Source: Eubacteriaceae bacterium | GTDB taxonomy: Bacteria > Bacillota > Clostridia > Eubacteriales > Alkalibacteraceae | Assembly: GCA_003446375.1 (NCBI GenBank) | Contig: DMAW01000180.1 | Span: forward strand, 1-13,476 | DNA: 13,476 nucleotides | Reading direction: 5' to 3' | Shown: positions 1 to 7,798 of the stretch, piece after piece | Layout of the letters: every line of letters starts with the position of its first letter | Numbering within the stretch: the stretch's first letter is position 1 | Made by a program: the position numbers and the translations under genes | The notes under the pieces: generated by a model | Databases searched by the model: none | Seen by the model: the letters and a program-made list of their open reading frames with translations, nothing else | Told to the model about the DNA's origin: nothing

Positions 1-338
1 ATCCTGACCATTTCAGCTGCCGGATATTGTGCTGATATTAGTTCAGCCAGTTCTATTTCTTTCTTTGTTGAAAGTCCATAGCTGATTCCATTCTCAATTA
101 CCTCCATGACTCCTTTATGCACTTCAGCATTCCCATGGCCTAATATCAAGGGGCCCCAGCTTGAGATGTAGTCTATATATTCGTTTCCATCCTCATCTGT
201 AATTTTGCTACCGGAAGCGCTTTTTGCAAATAATGGTGTCATATCTACGCTTTCAAATGCTCTTACCGGGCTGTTCACACCCCCCGGAATCACTTTGACT
301 GCTCTTTTATATAGCTCTTTCGATTTATCGAATATCAT
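1..338 (-). CDS. hemL: glutamate-1-semialdehyde 2,1-aminomutase, N-terminal fragment
   Basis: Partial gene: about 112 codons of the N-terminus are present and the rest (the family is roughly 430 residues) lies beyond the left edge. The enzyme is PLP-dependent and converts glutamate-1-semialdehyde to 5-aminolevulinate, the second step of the C5 pathway. The translation starts MIFDKSKELYKRA and contains the family's PGGVNSPVRAF segment near residues 20-30, followed by DEDGNEYIDYISSWGPLILG, the usual HemL N-terminal domain. The PLP-binding lysine is not in the window. The ATG at 338 is preceded by AAAGGA about 8 bases upstream and lies 13 bases after the hemB stop, so it is the last visible gene of the tetrapyrrole operon. 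It follows hemA in function although it is at the distal end. Identification is firm; completeness cannot be judged. Confidence 0.95.
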   Translation of the reverse strand, partial: MIFDKSKELYKRAVKVIPGGVNSPVRAFESVDMTPLFAKSASGSKITDEDGNEYIDYISSWGPLILGHGNAEVHKGVMEVIENGISYGLSTKKEIELAELISAQYPAAEMVR

Positions 339-351
339 ATAATAAATCCTT

Positions 352-1323
352 TCATTTTAATTTCATGGCAAATTCCTTTGCAAAATAAGTAATGATTATA
401 TCTGCTCCTGCTCTTTTGATTGACAATAAAGTCTCTTCTATGACTTCTTCGTTCATTATTCCATTTTCAACCGCCAACTTAAGCATTGAGTATTCACCAC
501 TAACGTTGTAGGCTGCCACTGGAACTTCGGATATCTGTTTGATTTTTGTGACCACATCAAGATATGAAAGCGCCGGCTTTACCATTACGATGTCCGCTCC
601 TTCAAACAAATCAATCTCTACTTCTCTTATAGCTTCTTTTATATTTCCCGGATCCATCTGGTATGTTTTTCTATTTCCAAAAGAAGGAGCCGATTTTGCC
701 GCATCTCTAAAGGGGCCATAATAGTTAGAAGCGTATTTCGCGCTATAAGCCATTATAGGCACATCACAATAACCCTCCTTGTCTAATTCGCCTCTTATAT
801 ATTTTATTCTCCCATCCATCATATCAGAGGGAGCTACCATATCTGCTCCCGCTTTAGCATGTGATACAGCTACTTCTGAAAGAGTCGCAACAGTCTCATC
901 ATTTTTTATCCGACCCTTGCTGTCTATTATTCCACAATGACCATGGGATGTGTATTCGCAAAGGCATACATCTGTAATTAAGTATATACCTTCACCGAAA
1001 GTTTTCTTAAGCTCACGAACAGCTTTTTGGATAATTCCCTCGCTGTTCGAAGCTTGAGTTCCGGTCGCATCTTTTTCAGCTGGAATACCAAATAACATTA
1101 TTTTGTTCATTCCCAGTTCTATAAGTTCATGGCACTCTTCTACAAGCTTATCGACAGAATATCTGTACTGCCCAGGCATGGACTCGATATGTTTTTTTAT
1201 TCCCAACCCTTCTTGAACAAATAGTGGATAAACCAAATTTTCTTTCAAAAGATAATTCTCTCTCACCATTTCTCTTAAGATTTCGTTGTCTCTTAATCTT
1301 CTTGGTCTTTTTAAAGTTTTCAA
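352..1323 (-). CDS. hemB: delta-aminolevulinic acid dehydratase (porphobilinogen synthase)
   Basis: A 323-residue protein, the normal length for HemB. It condenses two 5-aminolevulinate molecules into porphobilinogen in the cytoplasm. Both Schiff-base lysines are visible, in YSAKYASNYYGP (Lys196) and MVKPALSYLD (Lys249). The segment DVCLCEYTSHGHCG carries Cys120, Cys122 and Cys130, the cysteine triad of zinc-dependent HemB enzymes, so this is the zinc type and not the aspartate-rich magnesium type. The start codon is TTG at 1323, which overlaps the stop of the upstream cobA-hemD gene in the sequence TTGA. An AGGAGG ribosome binding site about 6 bases upstream supports it. The gene ends 13 bases before hemL. 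It is an intact member of the hemA-to-hemL operon. Confidence 0.97.
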   Translation of the reverse strand: MKTLKRPRRLRDNEILREMVRENYLLKENLVYPLFVQEGLGIKKHIESMPGQYRYSVDKLVEECHELIELGMNKIMLFGIPAEKDATGTQASNSEGIIQKAVRELKKTFGEGIYLITDVCLCEYTSHGHCGIIDSKGRIKNDETVATLSEVAVSHAKAGADMVAPSDMMDGRIKYIRGELDKEGYCDVPIMAYSAKYASNYYGPFRDAAKSAPSFGNRKTYQMDPGNIKEAIREVEIDLFEGADIVMVKPALSYLDVVTKIKQISEVPVAAYNVSGEYSMLKLAVENGIMNEEVIEETLLSIKRAGADIIITYFAKEFAMKLK

Positions 1324-2837
1324 AGTTTACCTCCTCGCTCTGTTGTCATCACTTCGATCATTCCATCTAAATTATATTTTTTTGCCTCCCTCCAAAGCGA
1401 AAGGCCGTTTTCAACTGCTGTCTTTGTAGTTATGGGACCAATTGATACAATCTTTGTATTATTAAGTAATGATTTTTTATTTCCCAGTATCTCTATTAAA
1501 TTGTTGACTGTGGAAGAGCTTGTAAATGTGACATAATCAATTTCACCTGATGAGAGTTTTGAAATAATTTCTTTTTTATAATCCTCTGCTTCTTCTTTTA
1601 CTGTTTCGTAGATCTTTAATTCATCAACTTCACAAAGTTTAGAAAGCTCTTGAGCTAAATATCTTCTGGCATTTTTTGCCCCTGGAATTAATATCTTATT
1701 GCTAGGTTTTATATGTCCTTTCAACTTTTCAAAAAGATCTTCCGCCATGAAGCTATTGGGCATCAAATCCGGTTTTATATGATATTTCTCAAGCTCACAA
1801 CCTGTGGCTTTCCCGATTACAGCTACCTTCAGTCCGGAAAGCTTTCTGACATCATATCCGGCTTTGAAAAGATATTTGAAAAATATCTTAACGCCGTTTT
1901 GGCTTGTAAATACAAGCCAATCATAATCTTCTAGCCTATCTATGATGAATATTAGATCCTTTGTTTTTCTAGTCTCTTTAATTTTTATTACGGGAAACTC
2001 TATGCTTTCGCCACCCATATCTTGTATTTTTTGAGAAAGCATATTATTTTTCTCTTTTTCTCTAGTTACTAAGACTTTTTTACCGAAAAGCGGTTTTTTC
2101 TCAAAAAAATCCAGTTTGCCTTTTAATCTGACCACATTCCCTACGACTATTATGCTCGGTGATCCGATATTTTTTTCTTTCGCTTTAAAATATATGTTCT
2201 CAAGCTCGCCTTCAACGCTTTTTTGCATTGAAGTGGCAGCCCAATTTATAATTGCAGCGGGAGTTTTTCCGTCCATGCCGTTTTGAATCAACTTCAAAAC
2301 AATTTCTTTGAGCTGTCCCATTCCCATTAAAAATACCAATGTACCTTTAAGTTTGGATAATACCGTCCAATCAAGATTTTCATCATCAGATTTCAGATGT
2401 CCTGTAATCACATGAAAGCTTGATGCATAGTCTCTATGTGTTATAGGTATGCCTCCATATGCCAAGCCTCCTATCGCAGAAGTGATTCCCGGGACAACCT
2501 CGAAATCGATACCCCTGTCAGCTAGATATTCTCCTTCTTCGCCACCTCTTCCAAATACATAAGGATCACCACCTTTAAGCCTAGTCACTATCTTACCCTG
2601 AGTTGACTTTTCGTAGATGATTTTATTAATCTCATCTTGAGATATGGTATGTTCTTTAGCTGATTTCCCCACATATATAAGCTCACAGTTTTTTTGAGCG
2701 TATCTTAAAAGCCCTTTGCTTAACAACCTGTCATAGACTAATACATCTGCTTGAGCGATTGTCTCTACACCCCTTAGTGTTATAAGCTTTTCATTTCCCG
2801 GCCCTGCTCCTGTTAGATAAACCTTTCCTTTATTCAT
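1320..2837 (-). CDS. cobA-hemD: uroporphyrinogen-III C-methyltransferase / uroporphyrinogen-III synthase fusion
   Basis: A bifunctional protein of 505 residues. Residues 1 to about 247 are an S-adenosylmethionine-dependent uroporphyrinogen-III methyltransferase (SUMT): GAGPG at 10-14, LKGGDPYVFGRGGEE at 88-101, VVPGITSAIGG near 114-124 and PITHRD at 131-136. Residues from about 260 are uroporphyrinogen-III synthase: KVLVTRE, FTSQNGVKIFF, PGAKNARRYL, FTSSSTVNNL and SIGPITTKTAVENG. The HemD part closes the hydroxymethylbilane made by HemC, and the CobA part methylates the product to precorrin-2, directing flux to siroheme and cobalamin. I chose the ATG at 2837, which overlaps the hemC stop by 8 bases and has GGAG upstream. 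A longer frame from a TTG at 2867 adds ten residues not typical of the family. The CobA-HemD fusion is common in clostridia. Confidence 0.95.
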   Translation of the reverse strand: MNKGKVYLTGAGPGNEKLITLRGVETIAQADVLVYDRLLSKGLLRYAQKNCELIYVGKSAKEHTISQDEINKIIYEKSTQGKIVTRLKGGDPYVFGRGGEEGEYLADRGIDFEVVPGITSAIGGLAYGGIPITHRDYASSFHVITGHLKSDDENLDWTVLSKLKGTLVFLMGMGQLKEIVLKLIQNGMDGKTPAAIINWAATSMQKSVEGELENIYFKAKEKNIGSPSIIVVGNVVRLKGKLDFFEKKPLFGKKVLVTREKEKNNMLSQKIQDMGGESIEFPVIKIKETRKTKDLIFIIDRLEDYDWLVFTSQNGVKIFFKYLFKAGYDVRKLSGLKVAVIGKATGCELEKYHIKPDLMPNSFMAEDLFEKLKGHIKPSNKILIPGAKNARRYLAQELSKLCEVDELKIYETVKEEAEDYKKEIISKLSSGEIDYVTFTSSSTVNNLIEILGNKKSLLNNTKIVSIGPITTKTAVENGLSLWREAKKYNLDGMIEVMTTERGGKL

Positions 2838-3744
2838 CAAGCATATCTCCTTTGGCAATCCTTGCAAGCATTATTCCCAGCTTTTCGGCATCTTCCGGTT
2901 TTCCTTGAATTTTTCTTTTTATAAGGGTTTTCCCTTCTTCGTCTCCTATAAGGCCCGTTAAAAGGAGTTTATTATTTTCAAGTCTACACAATGCACCAAT
3001 AGGCAAGTGACATCCTCCACCAGTCTCTTTTAAAAAGGCTCTCTCAGCACGAACTTGTACAGCTGAATCATAATCTTCAATTAATCTCAACATGTTATCC
3101 AGCTCTTTATCATCTTTTCTGATTTCAAGACCCAAAGCCCCTTGAGCTGGTGCAGGTACCATCAATTCTTCATCCAGTAATATTATATTGTGCTTTGATT
3201 CAAATTTAATTTTTAGTCTTTTTAATCCAGCTGCAGCTATAATTAATCCATCTAGGTTCTTTTCATCCATTTTTTCAATCCTGGAATCGATATTTCCTCT
3301 AATCGGCACAATCTTGATATCCGGTCTAATATTTAAAAACTGAAATTTTCTTCTTTTGCTTCCAGTGGCAATCGATGCACCAAAAGGCAGTTCATCTAAG
3401 CTCTTTATCCCATTATTCAATATAAGCACATCTCGTGGGTCCTCTCTTTTGGGAACTGCTGAAAACATTAGCTCTTCAGGCAAGACTGACGGCATGTCTT
3501 TCATGCTGTGCACTGCCAAATCTATATTTCCGCTTATCAGATTTTCTTCAATTTCTTTTATAAAGATACCTTTATCCCCTATTTTATCTAGGTTGACATC
3601 TTGAACCAAATCCCCTTTTGTTTTAATTACTACTATCTCACATTCCAAACTTTCATATTTTTTTGTTAGGCTTTTAAGTAGAATTTCGGTTTGCGCAAGC
3701 GCCAGTTTGCTTCCTCTGGTTCCCACTCTAATTTTCAACTGCAT
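2830..3744 (-). CDS. hemC: porphobilinogen deaminase (hydroxymethylbilane synthase)
   Basis: A 304-residue protein of normal HemC length that polymerises four porphobilinogens into hydroxymethylbilane. Visible motifs are RVGTRGSKLALAQT at 6-19, DLAVHSMKDMP at 75-85 (containing the catalytic-type aspartate), KREDPRDVLI at 99-108, ATGSKRRKFQ at 126-135, PIRGNIDSR at 147-155 and PAPAQGALGLE at 198-208. Cys245 in ETGGGCHLPIG is the attachment cysteine for the dipyrromethane cofactor. The ATG at 3744 lies inside the end of the preceding precorrin-2 dehydrogenase gene (17-base overlap), with GGAGG only 3 bases upstream of the ATG. Its 3' end overlaps cobA-hemD by 8 bases. The overlaps on both sides suggest coupled translation. 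Confidence 0.97.
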   Translation of the reverse strand: MQLKIRVGTRGSKLALAQTEILLKSLTKKYESLECEIVVIKTKGDLVQDVNLDKIGDKGIFIKEIEENLISGNIDLAVHSMKDMPSVLPEELMFSAVPKREDPRDVLILNNGIKSLDELPFGASIATGSKRRKFQFLNIRPDIKIVPIRGNIDSRIEKMDEKNLDGLIIAAAGLKRLKIKFESKHNIILLDEELMVPAPAQGALGLEIRKDDKELDNMLRLIEDYDSAVQVRAERAFLKETGGGCHLPIGALCRLENNKLLLTGLIGDEEGKTLIKRKIQGKPEDAEKLGIMLARIAKGDMLDE

Positions 3745-4351
3745 AGACCTCCATCTTTATTTCATTGAAAAACGCATCCCAATGTTCAGGTGACAATTCG
3801 GATAAGATTCTCATTTTTTCCTTTTTCGCCATTTTTCCCAATTTGCTATTTAATATAAACTTTCTTATTTCACCATACTTGACGACGTGTTCTTCCCATT
3901 GTGGATTAAAATTTTTTTCCAAACAGTCTCTTATATCCATAGCAATTTTCGGAGACTCACCATCAGTTGAAACGCTGATATGCACTTTCCCTCTTTCAAA
4001 AGAAGCCGGATTTATAAAATCAGACAAGCCTTTATCTGACACGACATTGCAAAGAATATTGTATTTGATGCAATCCGACTTGATGCGCTCGTTTAATTCA
4101 GACTCAGATGTTGCAGCAAATACAAGGATACAGTCTTTCAATATATCTGATGTATATTTTCCTTGGATGCAAAACAACCTCTCTGAGCATATTTCCTTTA
4201 ACTTCATAAACTCCAAATTGATATCCTGTGCCAAAACGTATAAAATAGCGCCGGCATCTAAAAGTTTTTCTGCTTTTTTAAATGCAACTATTCCGGCTCC
4301 TATAATCACAACTTTTTTCCCTTTTAAATTTAAAACTATCGGATATCCCAT
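3728..4351 (-). CDS. precorrin-2 dehydrogenase (SirC / CysG N-terminal / Met8-like)
   Basis: A 207-residue protein with an N-terminal NAD-binding Rossmann fold: VVIIGAGIVAFKKAEKLL around residues 14-31. Further on, FAATSESELNERI and NVVSDKGLSDFINPA are typical of the CysG N-terminal and SirC family, which oxidises precorrin-2 to sirohydrochlorin with NAD+. The C-terminal third is helical and rich in charged residues, as in the family's dimerisation and helical domains. There is no fused methyltransferase domain; that activity is encoded by cobA-hemD two genes downstream. Whether it also chelates iron, as Met8p does, cannot be told from sequence. I chose the ATG at 4351, one base after the hemA stop, with GGGGTG upstream. 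The frame is open back to a TTG at 4375 inside hemA, which lacks a comparable ribosome binding site. Confidence 0.9.
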   Translation of the reverse strand: MGYPIVLNLKGKKVVIIGAGIVAFKKAEKLLDAGAILYVLAQDINLEFMKLKEICSERLFCIQGKYTSDILKDCILVFAATSESELNERIKSDCIKYNILCNVVSDKGLSDFINPASFERGKVHISVSTDGESPKIAMDIRDCLEKNFNPQWEEHVVKYGEIRKFILNSKLGKMAKKEKMRILSELSPEHWDAFFNEIKMEVYAVEN

Positions 4352-4352
4352 G

Positions 4353-5597
4353 TCAATCACCCCATGATCTTCCAACTGAAGCCCAATGTGATTTTTGACC
4401 TATTTTTTTCTTGTTACCTTGAGATTTCTTAATATCTATTATTGGATTTTTAAAGGTTTCTTTAAGTTGAGATGTCAAAAATCTCTCTATGGATATTCTG
4501 TCTTCTTCACTTACTCTAGTATTGTTTTCAATGTAACTCATGGTCTCATTTCTGATTTTGTTGCATTTTTCCTCTATGTATCCAATTATGGGATCTAGGC
4601 TCGCATCGACTTTCCAACAATAAAATTCTTCTACCTTTTCATTAATCTCGGAAATTGCAGAATTGACGACTTTTTTCCTGTAATTCTCATTTGCTGCAAC
4701 TACTGCTTTTAAGTCATCTATATCAAAGAGCTTGACTCTTTCTATATTTTCCATTTCTTTTTCTACATCTCTTGGAAGCGCTATATCTAAAATATATAGT
4801 GTTTTCATCAACCGAGGCATTTTTTCTTTTTTGAAGATAATATGAGGTGATGATGTAGCGCTGATAACTATATCGACCTCTTTCATATAATCATATCTTT
4901 TTTCATAAGGTACAGGTATCACTTCTTCATTGTAATTAGATATGGTCTCTAATCTTTTATGAGTTCTGTTTGTAATGTAGATACCCTTTGGAAATTCTTC
5001 AATTATATATTTAAGAGCTAACATTCCCATATTGCCGACACCTACTATAAGTACTTTTTTATCTTTAAAAGATCCGATTTCATTTTTCAACAGTTTAAGG
5101 CCTACATAGCTTATGGATAGTGGATTTTCAGATATTTTATATTTGGATTTGATTCCCTTAGAGAAGGTTATTGCGCTTCTGAAAAGCTTATTTAAAATTT
5201 TTTTGCTGTGTTTTTTCTTAATGGAATTCTCCATAGCTTCTTTTACCTGCCCAAGTATTTGGTCTTCTCCCAGCACTAAAGATTCAAAACCTGCAGCCAC
5301 GCAAAAAATATGTTTTACTGCATCCCTGTCTCTCTTAACTGTAATATAATCTTTTATATCAAGGTCCGTTTTACTTTGATACAATTCAACTACCTGTGGT
5401 ATGGTTCTATCCACGTCCTTTGCACAAAAATATATCTCGCTTCTGTTACATGTTGACAAAATCACTACTTCTTCCACACCATTGGATTTAAGCGCTTCAA
5501 TTGCTTTCTCTTTACTTGAACAAGTTATAAAAGATGTTTTTTCTCTTAAATCTATAGGTGCTTTGTTATGGTCTATCCCTACTACGGCTATCTCCAT
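4353..5597 (-). CDS. hemA: glutamyl-tRNA reductase
   Basis: A 414-residue protein, the usual length. It reduces glutamyl-tRNA(Glu) to glutamate-1-semialdehyde with NADPH, the first committed and normally rate-setting step of tetrapyrrole synthesis. Cys50 in ILSTCNRSEIYF is the catalytic thioester cysteine. Other landmarks are AAGFESLVLGEDQILGQV (substrate domain), LIVGVGNMGMLALKYI and ITNRTHKRLE (NADPH-binding domain), SATSSPHIIF and LDIALPRDVEKEM. The C-terminal part is the helical dimerisation domain. The ATG at 5597 has GGAG 8 bases upstream. A GTG nine bases earlier overlaps that Shine-Dalgarno sequence and is less likely. This is the first gene of the operon, just downstream of an extended -10 promoter. 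Confidence 0.97.
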   Translation of the reverse strand: MEIAVVGIDHNKAPIDLREKTSFITCSSKEKAIEALKSNGVEEVVILSTCNRSEIYFCAKDVDRTIPQVVELYQSKTDLDIKDYITVKRDRDAVKHIFCVAAGFESLVLGEDQILGQVKEAMENSIKKKHSKKILNKLFRSAITFSKGIKSKYKISENPLSISYVGLKLLKNEIGSFKDKKVLIVGVGNMGMLALKYIIEEFPKGIYITNRTHKRLETISNYNEEVIPVPYEKRYDYMKEVDIVISATSSPHIIFKKEKMPRLMKTLYILDIALPRDVEKEMENIERVKLFDIDDLKAVVAANENYRKKVVNSAISEINEKVEEFYCWKVDASLDPIIGYIEEKCNKIRNETMSYIENNTRVSEEDRISIERFLTSQLKETFKNPIIDIKKSQGNKKKIGQKSHWASVGRSWGD

Positions 5598-5639
5598 ATG
5601 TCTCACTCCGTTATTTGTTTATATCCTGTTTTTTAATTT

Positions 5640-5648
5640 AGTATAACA
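5640..5648 (-). promoter_or_regulatory. extended -10 promoter for the tetrapyrrole operon
   Basis: On the minus strand the sequence TGTTATACT forms an extended -10 element (TG, one base, TATACT). It lies about 42 bases upstream of the hemA ATG, giving a predicted leader of about 35 bases. No good -35 hexamer at 17 bases was found, which is common for extended -10 promoters. Inferred from sequence only. Confidence 0.5.
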
Positions 5649-5802
5649 AAAATACATGTGTTAAATAAAGTTCGTTATTTATCATATTTATTTTTATTAA
5701 TTATTACTATTACGATAGTTATTATAATATATCTTTCGATTTTAATCCATACTTTTAACTTAATATGTTTATAATGCTAGCGCATAAGTTTATGAAGGCA
5801 TA
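5649..5802. other. AT-rich upstream region of hemA with no recognised element
   Basis: About 150 bases between the terminator of the preceding unit and the hemA promoter. It is very AT-rich. It holds an imperfect inverted repeat around 5703-5722 (ATTACTAT, four bases, ATAGTTAT) and a TATAAT on the minus strand at 5721-5726 without a fitting -35. I see no open reading frame, riboswitch signature or T-box. Confidence 0.35.
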
Positions 5803-5834
5803 GAAAATACCCGACACCAACGCCGGGTATTTTC
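5803..5834 (-). terminator. intrinsic terminator after the HD hydrolase / PgpA unit
   Basis: On the minus strand, GAAAATACCCG and CGGGTATTTTC form a perfect stem, extended inward by G-U, C-G and G-U pairs around a TTGG loop. The T-rich 3' arm supplies the U tract. It begins 12 bases past the stop of the PgpA-like gene and separates it from the tetrapyrrole operon. The near-symmetrical A/T flanks could let it work in both directions. Confidence 0.8.
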
Positions 5835-5846
5835 AAATATGTTGTC

Positions 5847-6338
5847 TTAATATTTATCAGAATGAGCTATCCTGCTTGCTGCAGCCGCAGCTATGGCACA
5901 AACAAGGTCATCCATGAAAGTATTTACTTTTTCACCTTCTTTAGTATCTAGCTTCTTTACTATTCCTACCTTCTCCTTGTCCAAATAGCCATAATTGGTA
6001 AGCCCTATAGTTCCGTATAGATTTACTATTGACAGTGGTATTATTTCATCAATTCCATAAAGAGCCTCATCTGTCTCTATTATTGACTGCAGGGGTTCAG
6101 GCAGAAGTTTTTTTTCTGTAAGCTCATCTAATGCGATTCCGGTTATTATGGCATGTATCGTCTCCCTCTTAGTAATGACCGCCTTAACATTTTCGATGCT
6201 CTCTTCGATAGTTAGTTCCGGATGATATTTCTCTTGAAGAAACAGAACTATTTTAGCTATGTCTTCTATTTCAACTCCGCGTCTTCTCATACATTCTAGA
6301 GTCATTTCGTACAATTTTCCCATATCGTAGTTACCCAT
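5847..6338 (-). CDS. phosphatidylglycerophosphatase A-like protein (YutG/LtrC type)
   Basis: A 163-residue protein of the Firmicute YutG/PgpA family, which dephosphorylates phosphatidylglycerophosphate to phosphatidylglycerol. Family features seen are GVEIEDIAKIVLFLQ near 21-35, DEALYGIDEIIPLSIVNLYG near 90-109 and LTNYGYLDKEKVGIVKKLD near 113-131. A C-terminal TFMDDLVCAIAAAAASRIAH at 140-159 holds the acidic pair of the PgpA signature. The position after DDLV is Cys, where related proteins I recall have Gly. Unlike E. coli PgpA, no strong multi-span membrane pattern is evident. The ATG at 6338 has GAAGGG well placed upstream; an in-frame ATG 18 bases earlier lacks a ribosome binding site. 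It lies 57 bases after the HD-domain gene and shares its promoter. The family call is good; the activity is from homology. Confidence 0.8.
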   Translation of the reverse strand: MGNYDMGKLYEMTLECMRRRGVEIEDIAKIVLFLQEKYHPELTIEESIENVKAVITKRETIHAIITGIALDELTEKKLLPEPLQSIIETDEALYGIDEIIPLSIVNLYGTIGLTNYGYLDKEKVGIVKKLDTKEGEKVNTFMDDLVCAIAAAAASRIAHSDKY

Positions 6339-6395
6339 TTTTGTCCCTTCTTTCATACAGTAATATATTGGTACTGATACCCTTGCACAGCTTTT

Positions 6396-6962
6396 TCAAT
6401 CAAGGATTTCATCACCCATTGACTTCATCGCCTCGATGGTAATCTCTATTAACTCTTTAACTTCCATATCAAGCATCTTTGCCCCTTTTTCGATTACTTC
6501 CCTAGAACAACCTTTTGCAAAGCTTGGAGTCTTGAACTTTTTCATAACGGATTTCACTCCAAGATCCGCCAAGCTTCTAGAAGGCCTCATTATGGCAGTA
6601 GCTCCAATTAGGCCTGAAAGCTCATCGGTGGCATAGAGTATCTTCTCCATGATATGTTCCGGTTTTACATCAGTTACTATTTCAAAGCCATGGCTTTGAA
6701 CAGCTCTGATCAATTTGTCATCAAAACCCCTATCTATCATGATTTCTTTTGTTTTTTCACAATGGGCTTGTGGATATCTTTCAAAATCCAGATCGTGCAA
6801 AAGGCCCGTGACTCTCCAAAACTCTTCATTTTCAGGATCATGCTCCTTTGAGAAATATCCCATGATGCCCGAGACTATCTTACCGTGCTTTAAGAGAAAC
6901 TTATCTTGGTTGAATTCTTCAAGTAAATTCTGTGCTTCGTTTAAATCTGGTATATATCCCAT
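6396..6962 (-). CDS. HD-domain metal-dependent hydrolase
   Basis: A 188-residue single-domain HD superfamily protein. The metal-binding set appears complete: His26 in KHGKIV, His56-Asp57 in LLHDLDF, and Asp113 in YATDELSG. His67 (QAHCEK) and His91 (QSHGFE) occupy the extra histidine positions seen in HDIG-type enzymes. The middle is conserved in related proteins: EEFWRVTGLLHDLDFERYP. No sensor, signal peptide or membrane segment is attached, so it is likely a soluble phosphohydrolase; the substrate is unknown. The ATG at 6962 follows AGAGGTG at good spacing. The frame is open 17 codons further upstream, but that stretch overlaps the promoter. It is the first gene of a two-gene unit with the PgpA-like gene. 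Confidence 0.8.
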   Translation of the reverse strand: MGYIPDLNEAQNLLEEFNQDKFLLKHGKIVSGIMGYFSKEHDPENEEFWRVTGLLHDLDFERYPQAHCEKTKEIMIDRGFDDKLIRAVQSHGFEIVTDVKPEHIMEKILYATDELSGLIGATAIMRPSRSLADLGVKSVMKKFKTPSFAKGCSREVIEKGAKMLDMEVKELIEITIEAMKSMGDEILD

Positions 6963-6984
6963 CTTTTCACCTCTTTTTAGCATT

Positions 6985-7013
6985 ATTATATGTTTTTGAA
7001 ACAAGTTTTTCAA
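6985..7013 (-). promoter_or_regulatory. sigma-A-type promoter for the HD hydrolase / PgpA unit
   Basis: On the minus strand, TTGAAA (7008-7013) and TATAAT (6985-6990) are separated by exactly 17 bases. The -10 lies 22 bases upstream of the HD gene ATG, so the leader is short and carries just the ribosome binding site. Confidence 0.8.
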
Positions 7014-7018
7014 ACATT

Positions 7019-7051
7019 AAAAATACCGGCTTTTTATAGCCGGCATTTTTA
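7019..7051 (-). terminator. intrinsic terminator of the thiamin salvage operon
   Basis: On the minus strand, AATGCCGGC and GCCGGTATT form a 9-bp stem with one G-U pair and an eight-base loop, followed by a run of T. It overlaps the stop codon of the ThiZ-like ATPase gene and ends the five-gene operon immediately before the promoter of the HD hydrolase unit. Confidence 0.85.
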
Positions 7052-7798
7052 AAAGTATTTTAGTATCTCCTGTTTTAGTTCAAGAGTTCGAGGAGACAAT
7101 AGACGTTTGTTTTTGTCTTCATTATGAAAGTCTACCTTTATTTCTTTTTTTATTTCAGCAGGTATTTTCGATATGATATATATTCTATCAGATAAATATA
7201 TTGCTTCATCAATATCGTGAGTTATTAAAACCACTGTGTTGTCAAACTTGTTTTTCATGTCCAATAACCATTTTTGCATCTGTCCTCTAGTTATCGAGTC
7301 TAAAGACCCAAAGGCTTCATCTAAAAGAAATATCTCCTCTGCAGTCATAAGTGTTCTTAAAAAGCTCGCTCTCTGTCTCATTCCTCCAGAAAGCTGAAAA
7401 GGATATTTATCTTCGTTACCTTCAAGCCCTACCAACGGAAGATATTCCTTGATTTTTTTTTCGATATCTTCCTTTGCAAATCCTTTGAGCTTTAATGGAA
7501 GTCCAACATTTGATGCTACTGTTTTCCAAGGCAGCAGTAGATCTTTTTGCTGCATATAACCAACGGTTCCTCTAACCGCCACTTTTCCGTGATCAATGGG
7601 AATAAGTCCTGCTATTATATTAAACAGAGTGCTTTTCCCACTTCCGCTGGAACCTAAGATAGATACTATCTCGCCTCTATTGACATGAAGGCAGATGTCT
7701 TCAAATACTACCATCTCTCCAAAGGTTTTTCCTACATGCTCAAGTTTTATGACAGTGTCATTCAGGGAGGAATTCGTTTGTAAAGGCATCGTCAACAT
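7049..7798 (-). CDS. thiZ: ABC transporter ATPase, ThiZ-type (thiamin precursor uptake)
   Basis: A 249-residue ATPase of the nitrate/sulfonate/taurine-type import subfamily. Seen are Walker A GSSGSGKST at 49-57, Q-loop MQQKDLLLPW at 82-91, signature LSGGM at 136-140, Walker B IFLLDE at 156-161 and the switch histidine in LITHDIDEA (His194). The DLLLPW form of the Q-loop is typical for the SsuB/TauB/ThiZ group. With the ThiX-like permease and ThiY-like binding protein it should power uptake of a thiamin pyrimidine precursor. I chose the ATG at 7798, which has AAGGAG four bases upstream and lies inside the thiY-like frame (41-base overlap). An ATG at 7789 is also possible. Substrate assignment comes from the riboswitch and the neighbours, not from this protein. 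Confidence 0.85.
   Translation of the reverse strand: MLTMPLQTNSSLNDTVIKLEHVGKTFGEMVVFEDICLHVNRGEIVSILGSSGSGKSTLFNIIAGLIPIDHGKVAVRGTVGYMQQKDLLLPWKTVASNVGLPLKLKGFAKEDIEKKIKEYLPLVGLEGNEDKYPFQLSGGMRQRASFLRTLMTAEEIFLLDEAFGSLDSITRGQMQKWLLDMKNKFDNTVVLITHDIDEAIYLSDRIYIISKIPAEIKKEIKVDFHNEDKNKRLLSPRTLELKQEILKYF

Noticed and set aside
2838..2867. TTG start at 2867 for the cobA-hemD fusion
   Set aside because: It would add ten residues not seen in the family and would lie deep in hemC, whereas the ATG at 2837 has a ribosome binding site and starts right before the GAGPG fold.
3765..4367. 200-codon open frame on the plus strand
   Set aside because: It is antisense to the precorrin-2 dehydrogenase, whose protein is clearly recognisable, and its own translation resembles no family.
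5718..5740. Possible Fur/PerR-like site (GATA...TATC) upstream of hemA
   Set aside because: Only about six of ten positions are symmetric, in a very AT-rich stretch where such matches arise by chance.
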